Shown here piece after piece: positions 16,866 to 25,112 of a stretch of 56,632 bases of DNA. Position 1 is the first letter of the stretch, and every line of letters starts with the position of its first letter. Position numbers and translations under genes: made by a program. Origin of the DNA: UBA4207 sp964352405 (GTDB taxonomy: Bacteria > Bdellovibrionota > Bacteriovoracia > Bacteriovoracales > Bacteriovoracaceae); contig CAYGRY010000007.1 in the NCBI GenBank assembly GCA_964352405.1, forward strand, positions 1 to 56,632. Direction: 5' to 3'. The notes under the pieces were generated by a model that worked only from the letters and a program-made list of their open reading frames with translations, ran no database searches and was not told where the DNA came from.

Positions 16866-17192
16866 ATGACAGTAAGAAGCTTTAAGCATATTGGAAAATT
16901 TGTTAAAGATGGTCGTGTCAAACACCCTCAGCTTTACTCTCAAAACCAGTTATCAAAACTACTTGGTTACAAAAATGGTCAGTTTATTTCAAACGTTGAG
17001 CGCGGCTTGTGTGGCATTCCTTTAAAGGGTGTTCAAAAACTGATTGAAGTGCTCAACCTTGATAGCCGTGACCTAAAAAATGCTATGCTTCGCGACTATG
17101 AAGAGACGATTGATAGCTTTTTAAATGATTCAGCGGATATCGTGCACGAACAAAAGAGTTCAGAAAACGTAAGCGAGCATAGTCAGCTATAA
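16866..17192 (+). CDS. Cro/C1 (XRE)-type HTH regulator
   Basis: 108 residues from ATG 16866 (CGGAG seven bases upstream). Residues ~20-75 hold a lambda-repressor-like helix-turn-helix: LYSQNQLSKLLGYKNGQFIS as the recognition unit and LKGVQKLIEVLNLDSRDLKN as the following helices. The tail is acidic and disordered. No ligand or protease domain is present. It stands alone before the operon at 17258 and may regulate it or itself; an inverted repeat lies in the 65-base gap. The 180-base gap before it shows no gene. Confidence 0.7.
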   Translation: MTVRSFKHIGKFVKDGRVKHPQLYSQNQLSKLLGYKNGQFISNVERGLCGIPLKGVQKLIEVLNLDSRDLKNAMLRDYEETIDSFLNDSADIVHEQKSSENVSEHSQL

Positions 17193-17226
17193 AATGATGT
17201 GCAGCCTGAGGGCTAACAGGTTATAA

Positions 17227-17256
17227 TCATTCCATAATACCGGTTATAGGATGATT
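17227..17256. promoter_or_regulatory. Inverted repeat before glycosyltransferase operon
   Basis: TAATCATTCC and GGATGATTA form near-perfect arms around ATAATACCGGTTATA, just upstream of TTG 17258; GGTTATA is also repeated directly. It could be the operator of the preceding XRE regulator. The right arm covers the AGGA Shine-Dalgarno. Confidence 0.3.
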
Positions 17257-17257
17257 A

Positions 17258-18502
17258 TTGAAACTTTCTATTTTTGAACCTGATCAAAAGACACTTAGCT
17301 CTTTTGATCAAGAAAAATACAAAATATTAAAAGATCTTTATCTAAAAGATAAATCTTATTCTTGCACATTCGTTTCTTTAAATTCAGTCTTAAGTGAAAC
17401 TCATGACATTTATGATCATTATATATTTCTTCCTTTGAAATTTACGTCCTTTGAAAATCTTAAAAAAAACTTAAAAAAGATTCCTAGCAAAGCATCCATT
17501 GTTTTTCATCTTGATGGTAATTTTTTATTTCATTCCCAAGAATGGATTAGTCTTTTTAAAATTCTCAATGGTCGAAACATAAAGTTTGTAACATCTTCTT
17601 CATGCCATCAAAAACTTGTAAAGAATCTAGTTGACTCTGAAAGCCAAGTTTATCATCTACCAGTATCAATACATTCTAAACCAGGGGTTAATAAAGAAAA
17701 GACAACAACGTTTAGATCAAACTTAAAAGTAAGTGATGATGAATTTGTATTTTTATATCATGGACCAATTACGAGACAGAGTAATATCCTAGAGCTTACT
17801 CGACTTTTTATTAAACTCAGAACTCAGCTGCACCTTAAAGTTCACCTTTGGATCTACGGTGAGTTTGACGATGTCGCGATGCCATTGATTGGAAAATCTC
17901 AGCTCAACTTTGAATACTATCAACAGTGGCAAATGATGGTAGATTCCTTTGATGCTCAAGACTATATTAGATATCTTGGCGAAACAGATGAGCTGAATGA
18001 AAAGTTAATTATTGAGTCAAGTGATTGGGGTATTTATCCTACCGCCATCGATTCAGAAGACTTTAACTTTTCAGCCTTAAAGCTATTGAATCACGGTTTA
18101 CCATTAATTCTAAGTGATTGGGGCTCACATTTTGACTTTGATTTTTCTGGATTTATCAAGAGAGTTTCTCTTGTAAATGATTCTCCCTTTCATCAAGTTG
18201 ATTTAAATCATTGTGCTAAAATAATAATTAAAATAATTCAATCAAATGAAAGAATGTCACTTGAGCAAAGAACTTCTTTGTCGCAAGAGGTTTTAAGTAG
18301 AAGTAAGCCTGATCAGTCCTTAGAGGAATTGAATAAAATACTTCAATCAACTGATAAATTTTCAGGGTTTAGCGAACTTTTCTTAAAGGTAGAAAAAGCC
18401 TTTGATCAAAATCCTTATGCGCCTTTTGTCGATGTTTCTTCTTTTGGGGCCTATAATTCAAACTTTAAGACGATATATGAATCCTATACTAACAATTCTT
18501 GA
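17258..18502 (+). CDS. GT-B (family 4-like) glycosyltransferase
   Basis: 414 residues, TTG start with AGGA six bases upstream. The C-terminal half has the family 1/4 pattern: FLYHGPITRQSNILELTRLF (start of the nucleotide-sugar domain), LKVHLWIYGEFDD, and SSDWGIYPTAIDSEDFNFSA with LKLLNHGLPLILSDWGSH, the region of the E-x7-E motif. The N-terminal acceptor domain is weakly conserved. Acceptor unknown. The next gene starts inside its last 26 bases. The trio with the unknown protein and decarboxylase forms one operon. Confidence 0.65.
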   Translation: MKLSIFEPDQKTLSSFDQEKYKILKDLYLKDKSYSCTFVSLNSVLSETHDIYDHYIFLPLKFTSFENLKKNLKKIPSKASIVFHLDGNFLFHSQEWISLFKILNGRNIKFVTSSSCHQKLVKNLVDSESQVYHLPVSIHSKPGVNKEKTTTFRSNLKVSDDEFVFLYHGPITRQSNILELTRLFIKLRTQLHLKVHLWIYGEFDDVAMPLIGKSQLNFEYYQQWQMMVDSFDAQDYIRYLGETDELNEKLIIESSDWGIYPTAIDSEDFNFSALKLLNHGLPLILSDWGSHFDFDFSGFIKRVSLVNDSPFHQVDLNHCAKIIIKIIQSNERMSLEQRTSLSQEVLSRSKPDQSLEELNKILQSTDKFSGFSELFLKVEKAFDQNPYAPFVDVSSFGAYNSNFKTIYESYTNNS

Positions 18503-19436
18503 ACAAGAATTAATTCATTCTCCTAAGTCAAAACTCTTCCAGTATATTGGAGCCTCTAATATTTCTGGAGAATATTATAATAATAAAAAATTAGCTAAAA
18601 TCTGGGCAATGGCACCATACAGCGACAATTATTATTCCATTCTTAATCCACTTTTTAGTAAAGTCTATTTGGAGTTAATTGAAAAAGGGCAGCAGTATCC
18701 GTTAGTGCTTCTTCGAGATGGAGCTCTAGATTTAATTGAGTTTGTCAGCCAGTACTCTGATCCTTCTGTTTTTGATCAAAAGTTTATCATTCATCAAAGT
18801 CTAAGTTATGCCCTTCCTGAGTTATGGCTTAAAAATGTCATGCTTTTTGACTATTTCTATCGTCCGAAACACCTATTCAGGTTAGAGATTCCTAGAAAAA
18901 GATTGATCGTCAGTACAATCGTAAATAATGCATATATTGAGCCTGCTCGAGCGAAAGAGTATTTTTTGAAGTTAAATGATTTCGCAACGGCAAATAAGCT
19001 TGAAGTCTTTTTGCATCTTCCTATTAGAGAAAATCATTACTTCACGAATATTTATAAAGATCAAAATGCAGCCTTTGATTTAAGTTTAATGGCCTTTGAT
19101 ATCTTTGGCACTGATACAAAAATTATTTCTGACAAAGCGCTTAAAAGTGCTAGTGATTATCGCGATTCTTTCTATGCATTAATTCCAATGGATCGAATAT
19201 GTTTAAGTGACAATTATATTGAACATTATTTGCTTACCAATGGTGCAGCTCCATGGTCTTCTTTTAAAGAAATAAAAGGAGCTTATGAAGTATCATTATC
19301 TTCACAGCATGGTGTTATGCTATTTGATGCTCTCGATGAGCACTTTAAGTCTTCACAATTTTCTAGGATTAAACAAGATTTAAGCTCACTTTCAAAAAGT
19401 GATGTTTTTCATTATATGCGAGAACTTCGTTCTTAA
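18477..19436 (+). CDS. Hypothetical protein in glycosyltransferase operon
   Basis: 319 residues from ATG 18477, overlapping the glycosyltransferase by 26 bases. No signal peptide. The protein is rich in Tyr, Phe and Leu with alternating helix and strand: YYSILNPLFSKVYLELIE, YPLVLLRDGALDLIEFV, RLIVSTIVNNAYIEPARA and KLEVFLHLPIRENHYFTN. The Rossmann-like rhythm near 145-190 suggests an alpha/beta fold. No family recognised. The overlap suggests it works with the glycosyltransferase. Confidence 0.55.
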   Translation: MNPILTILEQELIHSPKSKLFQYIGASNISGEYYNNKKLAKIWAMAPYSDNYYSILNPLFSKVYLELIEKGQQYPLVLLRDGALDLIEFVSQYSDPSVFDQKFIIHQSLSYALPELWLKNVMLFDYFYRPKHLFRLEIPRKRLIVSTIVNNAYIEPARAKEYFLKLNDFATANKLEVFLHLPIRENHYFTNIYKDQNAAFDLSLMAFDIFGTDTKIISDKALKSASDYRDSFYALIPMDRICLSDNYIEHYLLTNGAAPWSSFKEIKGAYEVSLSSQHGVMLFDALDEHFKSSQFSRIKQDLSSLSKSDVFHYMRELRS

Positions 19437-19459
19437 TCACTCTTAAACTTAGGTCTTTT

Positions 19460-20899
19460 ATGAGTAATCCTCTTATTCTATCAAAAAATGATACAAAAAA
19501 ATGGTTAGAGTTTATTAGTAAAACTGTAACGACTTACCTTGATCAAAATGTCTCAACATCACCTGTTGTAAATTATTCTTCAGCAAAAGAGCTTTCAGAA
19601 TCTTTAAGGTTAAATATTTCAAACGCAGTTGGTGACAAGCAGATTGAGGAGGATATACTTTTCTTTTTAGATAAATCGGTGCGAACTGGTCATCCACATT
19701 TTCACAATCAGTTATATGGTGGATTTAATCTTTGGGCCTTTTTAGGCGAAATTCTGACTTCTATTACGAGTACTTCGATGGCAACATTTGAAATTGCTCC
19801 CATCGCGACGCTTATCGAAAAAACACTTGTTGATAAAATGAGCCACCTTGTTGGCTTTACACCACTTGGTGAGCGCGGCGAAGGCATCATGTTAACCGGT
19901 GGATCTAATGCAAATATGGTTGCCATGATGGCAGCGAGAAATACTAAGTTTCCTCAATCTAAAACTAAGGGAGCTCCAGCAAATCTTGTGGCCTATTGCT
20001 CTAAAGAAGCTCATTATTCATTCGCAAAAGCTGCAAATATTTTAGGTCTAGGATCTGATAATCTGATTAGTGTTGCTTCAGATAAACAAGGTCAAATGAT
20101 CCCTAAAGAGTTGGAAAAAGAAATTGCGCTCTCACTTGAGCAAGGAAAGACATCGTTTTTTGTTGCTGCTACGGCAGGAACGACTGTTAAGGGGGCCTTT
20201 GATCCTTTTATTCAGTTGAATGAGATTTGTAAAAAGTACGATTTATGGTTTCATGTCGATGGTGCGTGGGGTGGAAGTGTTGCCCTGTCAAAAAGTCATA
20301 GACAACTTCTTAATGGTGCTGAACTTGCAGATTCATTTACTTGGGATGCGCATAAACTGATGCATATTCCGCTTATTGCCTCTTTTATATTATTTAAAAA
20401 ACCTGGTTTACTTCGTGAGTCTCATGATGGTGGTGGCAATACCTATATCTTTCATGATTATGAGAACAAATCATATGACACTGGGCCTGAGTCTCTTCAG
20501 TGTGGTCGAAGAGTTGATTCATTAAAACTATGGCTTTCATGGAGAGCTATTGGTGATGAGGGTTATGAGAAAATAATGGACCAGCATTTTGATTATGCTC
20601 AAAGGCTCACTCAATATATTAAAGAAAATGAACGTTTTAATTTAGTATTTGAGCCAACATTTCTAAATATATGCTTTCAAGTGCTTCCCAAAAAAGAGTC
20701 AACTCAAAGCCACACCAACGAATTTAATCTTAAGTTAAGAGAGCGCTTACTTAAAGATGGAAAGTATATGGTCAATTTCTCTTGGGATGATGACAAGCCT
20801 TTTTTCAGGCTTGTCATTGCTAATCCTCAAAGTGAGTACGAAGATTATATAGCCTTTCTTGATGAGTTACTTACCATAGCCCATGAGTGGGGCAGTTAG
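19460..20899 (+). CDS. PLP-dependent group II decarboxylase
   Basis: 479 residues of the glutamate/aromatic/sulfinoalanine decarboxylase fold. The PLP lysine is in SFTWDAHKLMHIPL (~298), with LWFHVDGAWGGSVALS supplying the Asp that binds the pyridine nitrogen and VAATAGTTVKGAFDP in between. GHPHFHNQLYGG is the usual N-terminal active-site loop. Substrate cannot be told; L-Asp, L-2,4-diaminobutyrate, cysteine sulfinate and tyrosine are all possible in this family. The position after a glycosyltransferase suggests an amine made for a conjugate. Tail-to-tail overlap of 33 bases with the YceI gene. Confidence 0.8.
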   Translation: MSNPLILSKNDTKKWLEFISKTVTTYLDQNVSTSPVVNYSSAKELSESLRLNISNAVGDKQIEEDILFFLDKSVRTGHPHFHNQLYGGFNLWAFLGEILTSITSTSMATFEIAPIATLIEKTLVDKMSHLVGFTPLGERGEGIMLTGGSNANMVAMMAARNTKFPQSKTKGAPANLVAYCSKEAHYSFAKAANILGLGSDNLISVASDKQGQMIPKELEKEIALSLEQGKTSFFVAATAGTTVKGAFDPFIQLNEICKKYDLWFHVDGAWGGSVALSKSHRQLLNGAELADSFTWDAHKLMHIPLIASFILFKKPGLLRESHDGGGNTYIFHDYENKSYDTGPESLQCGRRVDSLKLWLSWRAIGDEGYEKIMDQHFDYAQRLTQYIKENERFNLVFEPTFLNICFQVLPKKESTQSHTNEFNLKLRERLLKDGKYMVNFSWDDDKPFFRLVIANPQSEYEDYIAFLDELLTIAHEWGS

Positions 20900-21811
20900 C
20901 ATAAAGGCCACGATCACAAATAAAAGCAAAACTAGATCAGAAATGATTTCACTTACAATTTTTGAGCGATCTTTTTTTCTTTCAAGAAAAAGCTGAAGCT
21001 TAATCTTGAGATAGATAGATAGAATCGTTATTGCAATAAAGATGATAAAACCAATAATAAATGATGCTGGATTAGTATGATCTTTGGGTGATGTTTCTGT
21101 AGCTGTTTTTAATGCTATCTCTTCATTAATTTCTTCGATTGGCTCTATAGGCAGACTGTTTGATTCAGCTTGAACATATTTCGTTTTTTGTCCGGTCGGT
21201 AAAAAGAACCTAGAGAAAGCTAGTTTTTGATCACTTGGGTTTGCTTCAATATTAACAGTAAATTCAACTTTGTTATCAATGAGCAAGTCGCCATTATCTA
21301 AAGTTTTATTCCAATTGAGCCCAAAGTCTTTTCGATTAATCTCACCCTTAAGTTTTAAAAATAAACTCTTTTTACTTTGGTCCCAAGGGTCATTCTTAAT
21401 GCCTATAACTTCAAGTGTCACTGGAAGGCTTTTGAGGTTCTCTTTAATGTTAAGACTTATCGTCGTATTGACCTTCTTTTGATTTAAATCAATTGAAGCA
21501 AGTGTTGCTTCTATCCAAGGAAATTGTGCTGAATAGAAAAAATCATTTTTTTTAAGGTGACGATCTCTTTTTTCGTTATGTGTTTGAACCGACTTTGTCG
21601 CAATTTGAAAGATGATGTCAGTCGCTTTCATTGATTTTTCGTCTAGAGTGAATTTACCTCGAACATTTGTAAATAGTCCTGAGACCTCCATGACTCCCAT
21701 ATAGCCAATTTTAAATTGTACTTGTGTGTGCTGATCGTTAATGACCCAGTCTTTTGCTAGTAAGGCTGAGCTAAAGCATAGGAGCGAGATTAGAACTATA
21801 ATTTTTTTCAT
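20867..21811 (-). CDS. YceI-domain protein with C-terminal membrane helices
   Basis: 314 residues. A signal peptide (MKKIIVLISLLCFSSALLAK) leads into a YceI lipocalin-like domain (20-190): DWVINDQHTQVQFKIGYMGV, GLFTNVRGKFTLDEK and INRKDFGLNWNKTLDNGDLL. YceI proteins bind isoprenoid or amide-type lipids in the periplasm. Beyond residue ~240, two hydrophobic helices (SFIIGFIIFIAITILSIYLK and SDLVLLLFVIVAFMLTA) are added, which ordinary YceI lacks, tethering it to the inner membrane. ATG directly follows the stop of the upstream gene. Last gene of a three-gene operon. Confidence 0.75.
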   Translation of the reverse strand: MKKIIVLISLLCFSSALLAKDWVINDQHTQVQFKIGYMGVMEVSGLFTNVRGKFTLDEKSMKATDIIFQIATKSVQTHNEKRDRHLKKNDFFYSAQFPWIEATLASIDLNQKKVNTTISLNIKENLKSLPVTLEVIGIKNDPWDQSKKSLFLKLKGEINRKDFGLNWNKTLDNGDLLIDNKVEFTVNIEANPSDQKLAFSRFFLPTGQKTKYVQAESNSLPIEPIEEINEEIALKTATETSPKDHTNPASFIIGFIIFIAITILSIYLKIKLQLFLERKKDRSKIVSEIISDLVLLLFVIVAFMLTAPLMGYGK

Positions 21812-22495
21812 CTAAACCTCTTCAAGAATTTTTAAGGATATTTTACGAACGAGCTCAATGGCACTATCAACGACTGTAAAGGCATGGACTTGAAAAACTG
21901 CTTCTAGGTCTGGTTTGCTGTAGTTAAAATCAGCAGCATCTTTTTTGTTAAAGCATGTAACGACTAATGCTTTCATGGTGGCATCATAATTAAAAGCCAG
22001 ATCAAGATTATAGATAATAACTCTTATTTCAAATCGATTCTCTTTTTGGCTAATGAAAATTGTTGTTTGAATTGTTTGATCACTAGTTTTTGCATCAAGC
22101 GCGTTGTTTAAAACGATAAGCGATGTTTTTAGCCACTCATGTGCCTTGAACTCATTGGCCGGATCGCCTTTGTCTGGAATATGTTTTTTTGCAAAACTGG
22201 TAAATTCATTTATTTTATTTTTAAAATGTTCTTCAATAAGTTGTTTTGCTTCATTTTTCCATTCATCTGTCTTTAAAATGAAATTAGCCTCATCACCTTC
22301 AAATATGATTTCTTTTGAATGTGGTAAAAGGTCAATAACCTGTAGTTTTGGCCCTTTTCTTTCGAGGTGAATGACATTGTTGCTTTTTCTAAACTGATGT
22401 CTATTAAAATCTAAAAGGTGAAGATCACAGCTGTGGCCGTAATCTTGTTTCCATTTAAGAAGTTTTTGACTTGGATCTTTAAACCAGTTGAGCAT
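21812..22495 (-). CDS. Hypothetical protein between thioesterase and YceI
   Basis: 227 residues. No signal peptide. Features: MLNWFKDPSQKLLKWKQDYG at the start, then LQVIDLLPHSKEIIFEGDE, HEWLKTSLIVLNNALDAK and an alpha/beta C-terminus (TIFISQKENRFEIRVIIYNL). No family recognised. ATG 22495 overlaps the thioesterase gene by 17 bases; an upstream ATG at 22543 is possible. Its stop abuts the YceI start, so all three genes are translationally coupled. Confidence 0.5.
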   Translation of the reverse strand: MLNWFKDPSQKLLKWKQDYGHSCDLHLLDFNRHQFRKSNNVIHLERKGPKLQVIDLLPHSKEIIFEGDEANFILKTDEWKNEAKQLIEEHFKNKINEFTSFAKKHIPDKGDPANEFKAHEWLKTSLIVLNNALDAKTSDQTIQTTIFISQKENRFEIRVIIYNLDLAFNYDATMKALVVTCFNKKDAADFNYSKPDLEAVFQVHAFTVVDSAIELVRKISLKILEEV

Positions 22496-22907
22496 AATAT
22501 TGTTTCCACTGATCTGGCTCACTTGCCACTTTTCTGCTTTCATAATCAAAAAACAATAGTCCACTCTTCACTTTTGCCATCAGTTTATCATTTATAGTCA
22601 TCTCATAAAAAAGATCAAAGCCGTAGTGATGTGTATTATCTAAGTAGACGTTAATATCGACTGTGTCTTGCCTAAAACCTTCGCTTTTGTATTCAACCAT
22701 GGCATCACTCATAATAAGTGATGCGCCTTTGCAATTGAGTTCGCTAGCATCGATACTGGACAACCACTGAAGTCTTGCTTCTTGAGCTAGAGCTAGGACC
22801 CGATCATTGCCAAGATGGTTGCCATAATTCATATCGCTGACTGTAAGCTTTATTGTCGCCGTAAAAACTTTAGACCCTTCAATTTGAATTTTAACTCTAT
22901 TTTTCAT
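22479..22907 (-). CDS. Hotdog-fold acyl-CoA thioesterase (4HBT-like)
   Basis: 142 residues. LTVSDMNYGNHLGNDRVLAL is the conserved 4HBT strand-helix with Asp-x-x-x-x-x-N-H, followed by QEARLQWLSSI and a beta-sheet ending in KSGLLFFDYESRKVA, typical of YbgC/FcbC-type thioesterases. These hydrolyse acyl-CoA or acyl-ACP. I take ATG 22907; ATG 22919 and TTG 22958 are in frame but the TTG would overlap the divergent murI promoter. First gene of the operon with the unknown protein and YceI. Confidence 0.75.
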   Translation of the reverse strand: MKNRVKIQIEGSKVFTATIKLTVSDMNYGNHLGNDRVLALAQEARLQWLSSIDASELNCKGASLIMSDAMVEYKSEGFRQDTVDINVYLDNTHHYGFDLFYEMTINDKLMAKVKSGLLFFDYESRKVASEPDQWKQYYAQLV

Positions 22908-22932
22908 GTTGCCGATCATAATTGCTAGGTGC

Positions 22933-22961
22933 TTTACAGGCAAGGTTTGTCGATCCAAAAT
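22933..22961 (+). promoter_or_regulatory. Promoter of murI
   Basis: TTTACA (22933-22938), 17-base spacer, CAAAAT (22956-22961). The -10 ends six bases before the ATG, so the message would be leaderless or nearly so. Confidence 0.45.
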
Positions 22962-22967
22962 AGGGCC

Positions 22968-23762
22968 ATGAGGATTGGAGTTGTAGATTCAGGAGTGGGG
23001 GGCTTTAGCGTATTAGCTGAGCTTTATAAAATGATGCCTGCTGAGCATTATTTTTATTTATCCGATCAAGAAAACGCGCCTTACGGTAATAAAGAAACCT
23101 CTTTTTTAAAAGAGCGCTTACACCTATTAACGCAAGAACTGTTAGAAGAAAAAGTTGATCTTATCGTCGTTGCTTGTCATACCGCTACAGCTGAGGCGAT
23201 TGAAAGTTTGCGCGCCAATTTTGAAATACCGTTTGTTGGAATTGAGCCTTATTTAAATGTTTTAAATCAAAGACAATCGCCCAATGAGGAATATGTTGTT
23301 TTAGTAACTGAAACCACTGCAAGATCTAAACGTTTTTTAGATTTAAAAAGCCGTCTAGATCCAACTTCTTTGATTAATATCTTTGCTTGTAAAAAACTAG
23401 CTTCCTTAATTGAATCCTATTTTCATGACGAGATGACAAAAGGGGATTTTGAGGTCGAGCTTAAGGCTGAGCTAGAGCTCATTCATAACTTAAAGCTAAG
23501 TCAGCCAAGTCTTAGTTCTGCCATTTTGGGTTGTACTCACTATCCACTGGTTATGCGTCAGATCGAAGAAGCGACAGGCTTAAAGACTCTTTTTCCTGGT
23601 GAAGCTATTGCTAGACGGACAAAAGAACGTTTATTCTCTTTGTTCGCATATTCCGCATCGATTGATTCCTCTACTAATGGGTTCAGCTACAGAAGAAAAG
23701 TCACTGATCCATGGCAGCACAGGCCGTGGAATTATCTGCAAAAAGTAAGTCTAATCGGTTAG
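22968..23762 (+). CDS. murI: Glutamate racemase MurI
   Basis: 264 residues. MurI makes D-glutamate for peptidoglycan with two catalytic cysteines, both visible: VVACHTATAEAI (~73) and ILGCTHYPLVMRQI (~187). IGVVDSGVGGFSVLAEL and YLSDQENAPYGNK are the other family signatures. The first Cys motif reads A-C-H-T-A where nearly all family members have A-C-N-T-A. Start ATG 22968 is used; TTG 22929 is upstream and unsupported. The next gene is enolase, 31 bases on. Confidence 0.88.
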   Translation: MRIGVVDSGVGGFSVLAELYKMMPAEHYFYLSDQENAPYGNKETSFLKERLHLLTQELLEEKVDLIVVACHTATAEAIESLRANFEIPFVGIEPYLNVLNQRQSPNEEYVVLVTETTARSKRFLDLKSRLDPTSLINIFACKKLASLIESYFHDEMTKGDFEVELKAELELIHNLKLSQPSLSSAILGCTHYPLVMRQIEEATGLKTLFPGEAIARRTKERLFSLFAYSASIDSSTNGFSYRRKVTDPWQHRPWNYLQKVSLIG

Positions 23763-23793
23763 GATTCGTTGACTATTTCTTTAGGGAGTTCTT

Positions 23794-25077
23794 ATGTCTA
23801 AAATCAGCAAAATTTTTGCACGCCAAATTCTTGATTCACGTGGAAACCCAACACTTGAAGTTGATGTCACGACAGAAAAAGGCAATATGGGTAGAGCAGC
23901 TGTTCCTTCGGGAGCTTCAACTGGTTCTAAAGAAGCCTTAGAGCTTAGAGATGGTGATGCTTCTCGTTTTGGTGGCAAGTCTGTGATGAAGGCCGTCGAT
24001 AATGCTAACAAAATTCTAGCTCCGGCTTTAATTGGTAAAGAAGTTTCTGAGCAAAAACTCATTGATGGAATCATGCTTGAACTCGATGGAACTGAGTTCA
24101 AATCTAAACTTGGCGCCAATGCAATGCTTGGAATCAGTATGGCCTGTGCTCGCGCAGGTGCCCTTGATGCTGACAAAGAGCTTTTTCAGTATTTGAAAGA
24201 AGACCTTCATTGCCCAAATGCGCACGGGAGAGATTATGTTCTTCCTTCACCGCTTATGAATATTATTAATGGTGGTTCTCACGCTTCAAATAATCTTGAT
24301 ATCCAAGAATTTATGATCGTGCCGCATATGAAAAAATCTTTTAGCGAAAATCTTCGTGCCGGCGTTGAAGTTTTTCACGCGCTTAAATCCGTTTTAACAA
24401 AAGCTGGTCACTCAACTAACGTTGGGGATGAGGGTGGTTTTGCTCCAGATCTTAAGTCGCACGAAGAAGCCGTAGATCTCATCTTAGAAGCAATTACAAA
24501 AGCAGGATATAAGCCTGGAATTGATATTTCCTTATCATTTGACTCGGCCGCTAGTGAATTTTACAAAGATGGTAAGTACCTAATGCAAGGTAAGTCTTTA
24601 ACAAGTGAAGAGATGATCACTTACTACTCAACTCTTACCTCAAAGTATCCGATTTATAGCATAGAGGATGGCTTAGATGAAGCCGACGAAAGTGGTTGGG
24701 CAAAGCTCACTGCTGAACTTGGCGCGAAGACTGTTCTTGTTGGTGACGATTTATTTGTTACGAATAAGAAGATTCTTAAGCATGGAATTGAAAATAAATT
24801 GGCCAATGCAATTTTAGTAAAAGTTAACCAAATTGGAACTTTAACTGAAACGTTTGAGGCAATTGATTTAGGATTCCAGAATAATTTCAAGGCCATTATC
24901 TCTCATCGCTCAGGTGAAACGGGTGATAGTTTTATTGCTGATCTCGCTGTCGCTACTGGCTGCGGTCATATTAAAACTGGATCTGCTAGTCGCTCTGATC
25001 GAATGGAAAAATATAATCAGCTTCTGCGCATTGAAGAGACCCTTGGCGCAAAAGCACTTTATCTTCCTGTAAAGTAG
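23794..25077 (+). CDS. eno: Enolase
   Basis: 427 residues, normal length. Converts 2-phosphoglycerate to phosphoenolpyruvate. The N-terminal ILDSRGNPTLEVDV, loop AVPSGASTGSKEALEL, the GGSHASNNLDIQEFMIVP region, metal ligands in SFDSAASEFY, YSIEDGLDE and VGDDLFVTN, and SHRSGETGDSFIADLAVA are all intact. Ser replaces Glu at GG-x-HA, and GSASRSDRMEKYNQLL is normal. AGGGAG lies eight bases before ATG 23794. A stem-loop follows the stop. Confidence 0.97.
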   Translation: MSKISKIFARQILDSRGNPTLEVDVTTEKGNMGRAAVPSGASTGSKEALELRDGDASRFGGKSVMKAVDNANKILAPALIGKEVSEQKLIDGIMLELDGTEFKSKLGANAMLGISMACARAGALDADKELFQYLKEDLHCPNAHGRDYVLPSPLMNIINGGSHASNNLDIQEFMIVPHMKKSFSENLRAGVEVFHALKSVLTKAGHSTNVGDEGGFAPDLKSHEEAVDLILEAITKAGYKPGIDISLSFDSAASEFYKDGKYLMQGKSLTSEEMITYYSTLTSKYPIYSIEDGLDEADESGWAKLTAELGAKTVLVGDDLFVTNKKILKHGIENKLANAILVKVNQIGTLTETFEAIDLGFQNNFKAIISHRSGETGDSFIADLAVATGCGHIKTGSASRSDRMEKYNQLLRIEETLGAKALYLPVK

Positions 25078-25087
25078 AAGATAACAA

Positions 25088-25112
25088 ATAGGGTCTCAGA
25101 TTGAGGCCCTAT
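25088..25112 (+). promoter_or_regulatory. Stem-loop covering a Shine-Dalgarno
   Basis: ATAGGGTCTC and GAGGCCCTAT form a ten-pair stem (one T-G wobble) with loop AGATT. There is no T-run after it, so it is a weak terminator for eno. The 3' arm holds GAGG, ideally spaced before ATG 25113, so the hairpin may hide the ribosome site of the kinase gene. Confidence 0.45.
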
